From NCBI GenBank assembly GCA_022425185.1, contig JAKMFY010000092.1, positions 1 to 9,485 of the forward strand: a stretch of DNA of 9,485 nt, written 5' to 3'. The position numbers were made by a program, and so were the translations under genes. The stretch is from Candidatus Poseidoniaceae archaeon (lineage in GTDB: Archaea > Thermoplasmatota > Poseidoniia > Poseidoniales > Poseidoniaceae). The notes under the pieces are model-generated. The model saw only the letters and a program-made list of their open reading frames with translations, ran no database searches and had not been told where the DNA came from. Positions 1 to 4,172 of the stretch are shown in pieces. The first letter of the stretch is position 1, and each line of letters begins with the position of its first letter.

Positions 1-1596
1 GACGGAATCGGTGATGAAGTTGACAATTGCCCTTACATCGCAAATCCACTCCAAGCCAATTTCGATAACGACACTCTCGGAGATGTTTGTGATTATGATG
101 ATGATAATGATACGGTTTTAGATTCTGATGATCAATGTGCTCAAGGATATCTGGATTGGACCTCTACGGCACTAACCGATCACGACGGTGATGGGTGCTA
201 TGATTTATCTGAAGATACGGATGATGATAATGATGGCATCATTGATTCCTCTGACTTGTGTTCAATTGGTGCGCTCTCATGGCAGTCTACCTCCTCAACA
301 GATTATGATTCGGATGGATGTCAAGACGCAACAGAAGATCTTGACGATGATAACGACCGCATTTGTGACGGCACAGAATCGGATAATGTTTGGGCTTGTA
401 CTCCATCAACAGCAAGCGTTGACCTATGTCCAACAAGTTCTCTTTCCTTCTTTTCAAATATTGAAAACGACGCTGACAGAGATGGATGTGAAGACGCAAC
501 AGAAGACCTTGATGACGATAACGATGGATTCACAGATGACATCGATACATGTCCAAGAAACCCAGGAACTAGCTCGCTCGGCTTGGAACTTGGATGTGAT
601 GATTATGACCAAGATGGCTACAGTGACGCGACTGATGTTTTCCCAACCGAATCAACACAATGGCTTGACTCAGATGAGGATGGTTATGGAGATAACGTAG
701 ATGGATTCCAAGGCGATGGATGCAGCGATGTTGTAGGAGATTCAACAGAGGATAGGTTCGGTTGTCCTGATGCAGATACAGATGGATGGTCTAACCTCAA
801 TGATGCTTTCCCGAATGAGATTACACAACACTCCGACACAGATGGTGACGGTTTTGGAGATTCAATCAATGGATTCCAAGGCGATGATTGCTTGAATGAT
901 GCTGGAGCATCCACACAAGATCGTTTTGGATGTCTTGATACCGATTCAGATGGTTGGTCAGACCTCAACGATGCTTTCCCTGGAGATGTTACACAACACA
1001 GCGATGATGATGGAGACGGTTACGGAGATAATCCAGAAGGAACAACTCCTGACAGTTGTCTCGGTATCTACGGTCTCTCATCAGAGGAGCGCTATGGATG
1101 TCCAGATGCAGATGGCGATGGTTGGGAGAACCGATTAGATGCCTATGATGAAGATTCACGCCTGTGGTCGGATACAGATGGTGACGGGTACGCAGATCAG
1201 ATAGGAACAAACCTGTCAGACGATTGTCCAGAAATTGCTGGTTCATCTTCCAATGATGTACTCGGATGTCTCGATTCAGACGGAGATGGTTGGTCTGATG
1301 AATCCGATCAATATCCAAACGATGCCTCGAAGTATCTTGCTTCAGAAGATTCCAGTAGCAACACTACTCTTCTACTGAGTGCAGTATTCGGTATCATCGT
1401 TTTATCCTTACTCGCTGTAGTTCTCGTTCGAAGAAAGAACACATCAATTGTAGATATGGTTCAGGAAATGAAACCAATCGCTCCATTGCCACAAATGAGC
1501 CCAGTTCCTCCTCCACTTCCTCCAGGCGGATTGCCTGCAGGATGGACTATGGAACAATGGGCATGGTACGGCGAAGATTATCTGAAGAACCAATAA
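1..1596 (+). CDS. Thrombospondin type 3-like Ca-binding surface protein, C-terminal membrane anchor (5' partial)
   Basis: The reading frame is open from base 1 without a stop, so the N-terminus lies outside; 531 residues are visible, ending in TAA. Residues 1 to about 445 are Asp/Gly-rich DxDxDG loops of the thrombospondin type 3 kind (for example DTDGDGFGD, DADTDGW), which in that family bind calcium and stiffen an extracellular stalk. Cysteines recur about twice per unit and could form disulfides. Residues about 455-476 are one hydrophobic helix followed by RRK, so the repeats face outside and the tail is inside. The tail is Pro-rich and ends WTMEQWAWYGEDYLKNQ, a tail type I associate with Marine Group II surface proteins. 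Nothing identifies a ligand or enzymatic role; the missing N-terminal part may carry one. ATG/TTG codons inside the frame, such as the TTG at 256, are internal and not real starts. Confidence 0.9.
   Translation, partial: DGIGDEVDNCPYIANPLQANFDNDTLGDVCDYDDDNDTVLDSDDQCAQGYLDWTSTALTDHDGDGCYDLSEDTDDDNDGIIDSSDLCSIGALSWQSTSSTDYDSDGCQDATEDLDDDNDRICDGTESDNVWACTPSTASVDLCPTSSLSFFSNIENDADRDGCEDATEDLDDDNDGFTDDIDTCPRNPGTSSLGLELGCDDYDQDGYSDATDVFPTESTQWLDSDEDGYGDNVDGFQGDGCSDVVGDSTEDRFGCPDADTDGWSNLNDAFPNEITQHSDTDGDGFGDSINGFQGDDCLNDAGASTQDRFGCLDTDSDGWSDLNDAFPGDVTQHSDDDGDGYGDNPEGTTPDSCLGIYGLSSEERYGCPDADGDGWENRLDAYDEDSRLWSDTDGDGYADQIGTNLSDDCPEIAGSSSNDVLGCLDSDGDGWSDESDQYPNDASKYLASEDSSSNTTLLLSAVFGIIVLSLLAVVLVRRKNTSIVDMVQEMKPIAPLPQMSPVPPPLPPGGLPAGWTMEQWAWYGEDYLKNQ
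313..524 (+). repeat. Near-identical 44-bp copies at 313-356 and 481-524, also 168 bp apart
   Basis: Both copies encode DG-C-(Q/E)-DATEDLDDDND and differ at only a few, mainly synonymous, bases. Spacing is again 168 bp, the period of the downstream units, although the intervening sequence is quite different. Conservation at DNA level points to a more recent duplication or gene conversion than in the 655-1326 array. A diverged earlier relative (DGDGCYDLSEDTDDDNDG) starts at about 184. Confidence 0.7.
655..1326 (+). repeat. Four tandem 168-bp (56-codon) repeat units inside the thrombospondin-3-like gene
   Basis: Units begin at 655, 823, 991 and 1159, exactly 168 bp apart, and a fifth start is recognisable at 1327 (SKY) before the anchor. 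Each unit reads roughly TQ-x-SD-x-D-x-DG-(Y/F)-(G/A)-D, a Gly-rich link, a Cys, G-x-S, (D/E)R-x-GC-(P/L)-D-x-D-x-DGW, then (N/D)DAFP in the first units and DAYD or DQYP in the last ones. Length is kept exactly while sequence drifts, which indicates old tandem duplication under structural constraint. Directly seen. Confidence 0.85.
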
Positions 1597-1764
1597 TATC
1601 AGATGAATCTTGAGTAGGTTATGACAAAGCCCACTACGATCTAGCTGATTGATTCAAGACCAATCATCGTGGCCTTGCATCGAAATTTCAACGATGAAAA
1701 CTACCTTTGGAATCTCCCTAAGAGATAACAAGTGTTCATAACTGTTAGGCACTCGTCTCCGGGC

Positions 1765-1899
1765 ATGAACTCAAAGAAGATTTCCATGATGACCAAGTCA
1801 AAGGGGTGCTGCCTGCGATGCGGTCGGACCGAGGGAGTTGGCTCAATCAATATTGACCAATGCGCCGACTGTGTGGCCATGAACTTCAACATTGACTAA
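1765..1899 (+). CDS. Small two-CxxC zinc-ribbon-like protein (44 aa)
   Basis: ATG at 1765 to TAA at 1897-1899 gives 44 residues. The core is C16-L-R-C19-G and C33-A-D-C36, two CxxC knuckles separated by 13 residues, with an additional C15. This is the pattern of a one-zinc ribbon, so binding of nucleic acid or protein partners is a reasonable guess, not a demonstrated role. The basic N-terminus (NSKK, TKSK) precedes the knuckles. I chose this start because a TATA-like TTCATAAC lies about 27 nt upstream, fitting a leaderless transcript; a GTG at 1732 in the same frame is the only other option. Base composition is more GC-rich than the flanks, consistent with coding. It stands alone between two unrelated plus-strand genes. 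The opposite strand is also open here but encodes nothing recognisable. Confidence 0.6.
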   Translation: MNSKKISMMTKSKGCCLRCGRTEGVGSINIDQCADCVAMNFNID

Positions 1900-1984
1900 G
1901 TTCGAATTATCAGCACAGGCAGGTCAGCGCAAAGCCGTCTGCACGCTCATAAACATACTACGCTGGAACGCTTTTTCTTTGAAG

Positions 1985-1998
1985 ATTTATCAATAAAA
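1985..1998 (+). promoter_or_regulatory. Archaeal TATA-box region for the 70-aa membrane protein gene
   Basis: ATTTATCAATAAAA is the most AT-rich patch in the gap, and its TTTAT core is centred about 27 nt before the ATG at 2015. That distance places the transcription start at or next to the start codon, the usual leaderless arrangement. No Shine-Dalgarno is present, which agrees. Confidence 0.5.
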
Positions 1999-2014
1999 CT
2001 GGCGGTAATCGACC

Positions 2015-2227
2015 ATGTCTTCAATAAAAAACAGAGCGTTACGACTCATTGAATGGTCCCTTTACGGCCATGGCGTCTTGCATTTCCTTGAACTCGGATT
2101 TGCGATTTACGAAGAAGCGTACATCACGGCTTCAATTGCAGGGTTTGGGGCACTCACCATGGTGCTTGGTGCTCTGTTCTTAGGGCGAGCTCATAACCAC
2201 GGGCCTGCAGAGAAAGAAGCCGTTTGA
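2015..2227 (+). CDS. Small two-helix membrane protein of unknown function (70 aa)
   Basis: I do not recognise this protein. A short amphipathic N-terminus (KNRALRLIEW) precedes two hydrophobic stretches, residues about 17-37 and 40-58, followed by a hydrophilic tail with HNHG. Histidines cluster at the start of helix 1 (GHG, LHFLE) and just after helix 2, so metal or haem contacts are conceivable, but this is only inference. The start is supported by the TATA-like box about 27 nt upstream. It converges with the 91-residue membrane protein gene across a 130-bp gap. Being complete and promoter-linked argues against a chance ORF. Confidence 0.65.
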   Translation: MSSIKNRALRLIEWSLYGHGVLHFLELGFAIYEEAYITASIAGFGALTMVLGALFLGRAHNHGPAEKEAV

Positions 2228-2348
2228 TGTTCTTCAACCTATCCAGATCAACCTGTGGTGAAATTTACCAAAGCAGACGGTAGGCAGGGATTCGGCCCAC
2301 TGCGAGCCCCCTGATTGGATCAAAACGAATCATTGGGTTTGTGGATCG

Positions 2349-2359
2349 ACCCTCTGATT
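2349..2359 (+). repeat. ACCCTCTGATT repeat copy at the 3' end of the 91-aa gene
   Basis: This 11-mer is identical to the copy at 2711-2721, and the two direct copies bracket the minus-strand membrane protein gene 362 bp apart. It overlaps that gene's TAA stop (2358-2360). A weaker relative, GCCCCCTGATT, lies at 2306-2316. Confidence 0.6.
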
Positions 2360-2633
2360 ACTTCCTAATTTGTTGTTGATTGGGCATTGAGTTTGCAGGT
2401 GCATAGATTGGCTGTCCTTGTTGGTTATAGCCGACATGCACATAGCCACTCCCCGTAACACGATGTTGTTGGTTAACAACAACAGGCGGTGTTGTAGGAT
2501 TTGACATAATTATCCCCAATAACATCAGGAAGCACCCAAATGGAGCACATAAGAGTCCAACAACAATCGGAATCGTTAGAATTCCACCGATTACAAACAC
2601 GCTACCTACGATTAGCATGTTTGTGTTGGCCAT
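2358..2633 (-). CDS. Two-helix membrane protein with Gln/Pro-rich tail, unknown function (91 aa)
   Basis: I do not recognise a family. From the chosen start (MANTNM) the protein has two hydrophobic segments, about residues 6-24 and 25-39, joined around a short CAPFGC turn, then a polar tail rich in Val, Gln, Asn and Pro that carries GYNQQGQPIYAP. That tail looks like a short cytoplasmic or surface extension. The frame also has an ATG 18 bp upstream (2649-2651). The TATA-like ATAAAAT at 2655-2661 is centred only 7 nt from that upstream ATG but 25 nt from the ATG at 2631-2633, so a leaderless message would start at the latter. The gene lies between copies of the ACCCTCTGATT repeat, which may carry its control site. 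It follows the peroxiredoxin-like gene on the same strand but has its own apparent promoter. Confidence 0.6.
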   Translation of the reverse strand: MANTNMLIVGSVFVIGGILTIPIVVGLLCAPFGCFLMLLGIIMSNPTTPPVVVNQQHRVTGSGYVHVGYNQQGQPIYAPANSMPNQQQIRK

Positions 2634-2654
2634 GATTTCCCTATTATCCATCTG

Positions 2655-2661
2655 ATTTTAT
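2655..2661 (-). promoter_or_regulatory. TATA-like box (ATAAAAT) for the 91-aa membrane protein
   Basis: Read on the minus strand, ATAAAAT is centred 25 nt before the ATG at 2631-2633. It decides the start in favour of the shorter protein, since the longer start would fall upstream of the expected transcription start. The palindromic repeat at 2670-2721 lies directly upstream, where an activator or repressor could bind. Confidence 0.45.
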
Positions 2662-2668
2662 GCCTTTC

Positions 2669-2722
2669 TAATCAGAGGGTCCCCTGTGATTAGACGGGTC
2701 ATCAGACCGTACCCTCTGATTG
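2669..2722. repeat. Palindromic repeat block between the peroxiredoxin-like and membrane protein genes
   Basis: Perfect 11-bp inverted arms AATCAGAGGGT (2670-2680) and ACCCTCTGATT (2711-2721) enclose a second helix made from ACGG-g-TC (2694-2700) and GACCGT (2705-2710) with an ATCA loop. CCCCTGTGATTA at 2681-2692 is a further imperfect copy of the same motif in direct orientation. The block fills nearly the whole 93-bp gap between the two minus-strand genes. It could be an operator, an RNA hairpin ending the upstream transcript, or the remnant of a small mobile repeat; the sequence alone does not separate these. Confidence 0.65.
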
Positions 2723-2726
2723 ATAT

Positions 2727-3269
2727 TCACTCGCCTTTTGAGAACGCGATGAGTTGATCAAGGGGGATATGGTCGACTGTGTCTTTACAATAATGTGCAT
2801 TGACAACCTTCCCGTTTTCATCGATGAGAATATCAACAGGGATGGTTGAGAGTTTTGAGATTGAGAGTGTTAATGGAACGTAACCCTTTGCGAGAGCTTT
2901 GAGCATTGTAAGAGGAGCACGCATTGGAGCCCACAGTACACGAAGCAGTGATTTCTTAACATCATTTTTGAGATATTGTTCATAAGTTTCATCAGCAACA
3001 ACACTGAATGGAGGATTATGTTTTTTCATACGCTTTGTTAATTCACCGATCTTAGCATCAAATACACCAACCATGACGGTATCTTCGCCAAATTCATCCC
3101 AGCGCTTTACGATGTTATTGATTCGAATATTACAAAAAGGACAAGAAGAGAATCTGAAAAAGGTAAGAATCACCCGCTTTCCCTTCATTGCTGACATGTC
3201 AAATGTGGTTCCATCGATTGCTGGTAGAGTAAATTGGGGGGCGTCATCTCCCACGGTAAGTTGAGGCAT
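2727..3269 (-). CDS. AhpC/TSA-type peroxiredoxin-like thiol oxidoreductase (180 aa)
   Basis: The protein has the thioredoxin-fold layout of the AhpC/TSA peroxiredoxin-like family: an N-terminal VGDDAPQFTLPAIDG segment, a strand leading into FFRFSSCPFCNIR with C43 and C46, and a TIPVDILIDENGKV segment with the expected cis-proline P144. The CPFC motif is a CxxC rather than the single peroxidatic cysteine of classical peroxiredoxins, so disulfide exchange or peroxide reduction using a vicinal pair is likely. A third cysteine, C161, lies near the C-terminus. No signal peptide is visible, so it should act in the cytoplasm. The start is supported by a TATA-like CTTTTTA about 25 nt upstream, a spacing that suggests a leaderless transcript. 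It lies 53 bp after the methyltransferase gene on the same strand. Substrate is unknown. Confidence 0.85.
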   Translation of the reverse strand: MPQLTVGDDAPQFTLPAIDGTTFDMSAMKGKRVILTFFRFSSCPFCNIRINNIVKRWDEFGEDTVMVGVFDAKIGELTKRMKKHNPPFSVVADETYEQYLKNDVKKSLLRVLWAPMRAPLTMLKALAKGYVPLTLSISKLSTIPVDILIDENGKVVNAHYCKDTVDHIPLDQLIAFSKGE

Positions 3270-3290
3270 GCATTGCGCTAGTATGCGAGG

Positions 3291-3297
3291 TAAAAAG
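3291..3297 (-). promoter_or_regulatory. TATA-like box (CTTTTTA) for the peroxiredoxin-like gene
   Basis: On the minus strand this A/T run is centred about 25 nt before the ATG at 3267-3269, in the 53-bp gap after the methyltransferase stop. The spacing fits a leaderless start and suggests transcription independent of the upstream gene. Confidence 0.35.
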
Positions 3298-3322
3298 ACT
3301 CTTTGAATCGTGCAACACTTTC

Positions 3323-4030
3323 TTACTTCTTTGCATTACGCTGGCGTAATGCTTCGACAGCAAGAACACTTACTGCAACTTGAAGATTGTAGGAAGGGAC
3401 AAATCCATCCATTGGAAGTCGAACAACTTCATCACAAGCGTCGAGAACTTCCTTAGAAACACCTTCTCGTTCTGCACCGACAACGAGTAAGACATTTCCA
3501 GTCAAATCTGCATCCCAAGGCCCAACTGTCCCAACATCTTCTGCAGCAATGATTCTGAATCCTGCTGCTTTTGCAGTTGCTATGATGGTCTCAGTATCGC
3601 TGTATACAACTGGAATGAATCGATCTGCTCTCATACTTGAACGACGAATTGTGCGACGATCTTCGTGTGTTCTGGGGATGTTGAGGACAACTGCATCCGC
3701 ACCACTGACTTCCACTGTTCGAATGCCAAATCCGAGATTTGTCGGGTATTGAACGCCATCGAGAAGCCAAACAGACCCACCTCTTGCAAAGATTTCTTCC
3801 AATTCTCCTTTGGGTTCTCTTCCGATAAGAGCAAGAGCATCTGTTGTCCCAATTGCTGACATTCTCCACAAGTCATTGGTTGAACCTTCTTCAAGTGGAA
3901 TTTCTTGTTCAAGGCAAACAGCCCTCAGCCGTTCAGTATCCCTTTCCCGATCGACGAGCACGAGCTCAATTCCGTGCTCCCCATGAAGCGTCTGCAATAT
4001 CTTTTCAGAACCTTGAATCTGGTGAGCCAT
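3323..4030 (-). CDS. SpoU/TrmH-family RNA 2'-O-ribose methyltransferase (235 aa)
   Basis: The protein should transfer a methyl group from S-adenosylmethionine to a ribose 2'-OH in rRNA or tRNA. Numbered from the chosen start, residues about 4-70 form the small substrate-binding domain (IQGSEKILQTL, IELVLVD). The knotted SPOUT domain follows with motif 1 LLDGVQYPTNLGFGIRT (N98, R104), motif 2 VVGAEREGVS (E187) and motif 3 RLPMDGFVPSYNLQVAV (N215). Motif 3 reads SYN where SLN is usual. The frame continues to an ATG at 4166-4168, adding 46 Arg/Ser/Phe-rich residues. I reject them because the substrate-binding domain begins at the internal ATG, and the longer start would leave only 4 bp between two divergent genes. 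Target RNA and position cannot be told. Confidence 0.87.
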   Translation of the reverse strand: MAHQIQGSEKILQTLHGEHGIELVLVDRERDTERLRAVCLEQEIPLEEGSTNDLWRMSAIGTTDALALIGREPKGELEEIFARGGSVWLLDGVQYPTNLGFGIRTVEVSGADAVVLNIPRTHEDRRTIRRSSMRADRFIPVVYSDTETIIATAKAAGFRIIAAEDVGTVGPWDADLTGNVLLVVGAEREGVSKEVLDACDEVVRLPMDGFVPSYNLQVAVSVLAVEALRQRNAKK

Positions 4031-4104
4031 AGAAATCCCAGAGGCTCTTGGTGTTTGATGTTCTCCCCAAAAGTGGGCAAAAGTTTCACTTCGTAGGTGG
4101 AACG

Positions 4105-4113
4105 ATAATATGC
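4105..4113. promoter_or_regulatory. AT-rich patch in the divergent intergenic region, possible TATA element
   Basis: The 142-bp gap between the methyltransferase and the transferase-like gene holds GATAATATG, the most TATA-like patch there, and a second one, GGATAATC, at 4131-4138. Neither sits 25 nt from a start codon, so any transcript would carry a leader. A GAGG at 4162-4165 lies 7 nt before the ATG at 4173 and could serve as a weak ribosome binding site. Confidence 0.25.
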
Positions 4114-4172
4114 TCAGACTTGACCTTCTCGGATAATCTGGTAGAAAGACACGTCCACATCGAGGCATTACT

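Noticed and set aside
188..700. A 170-aa plus-strand ORF rich in Met, Thr and Gln in another frame
   Set aside because: It is an out-of-frame reading of the Asp-rich repeats (GAT repeats read as ATG); the true frame is open from base 1 and matches thrombospondin-3-like loops.
684..1318. Antisense ORFs of 94 and 109 aa over the repeat region
   Set aside because: They mirror the coding repeats, with low-complexity Ser/Pro or His/Arg/Leu composition and no recognisable domain or promoter.
655..1326. CRISPR array interpretation of the regular repeats
   Set aside because: The 168-bp units are coding throughout, diverged, and lack short identical repeats separated by unique spacers.
1646..1666. 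Hairpin TGATTG/CAATCA after the surface protein gene, as a terminator
   Set aside because: Only six base pairs, a nine-base loop and no T-run; archaeal termination depends mainly on T-runs.
1701..1892. 63-aa minus-strand ORF opposite the zinc-ribbon-like gene
   Set aside because: No domain and no promoter; the plus-strand frame has a paired CxxC pattern that is unlikely by chance.
1895..1915. GTTCGAAT resembling a tRNA T-loop
   Set aside because: Flanking bases do not form a T-stem, and no acceptor, D or anticodon arms can be found around it.
2307..2337. Imperfect inverted repeat CCC..TGATT / AATCA..GGG between convergent genes
   Set aside because: Mismatches break the stem and there is no T-run; it is better explained as a diverged relative of the nearby ACCCTCTGATT repeat.
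4031..4168. N-terminal 46-residue extension of the SpoU-type methyltransferase
   Set aside because: Composition is unlike the rest, the substrate-binding domain starts at the internal ATG, and the extension would leave 4 bp between divergent genes.
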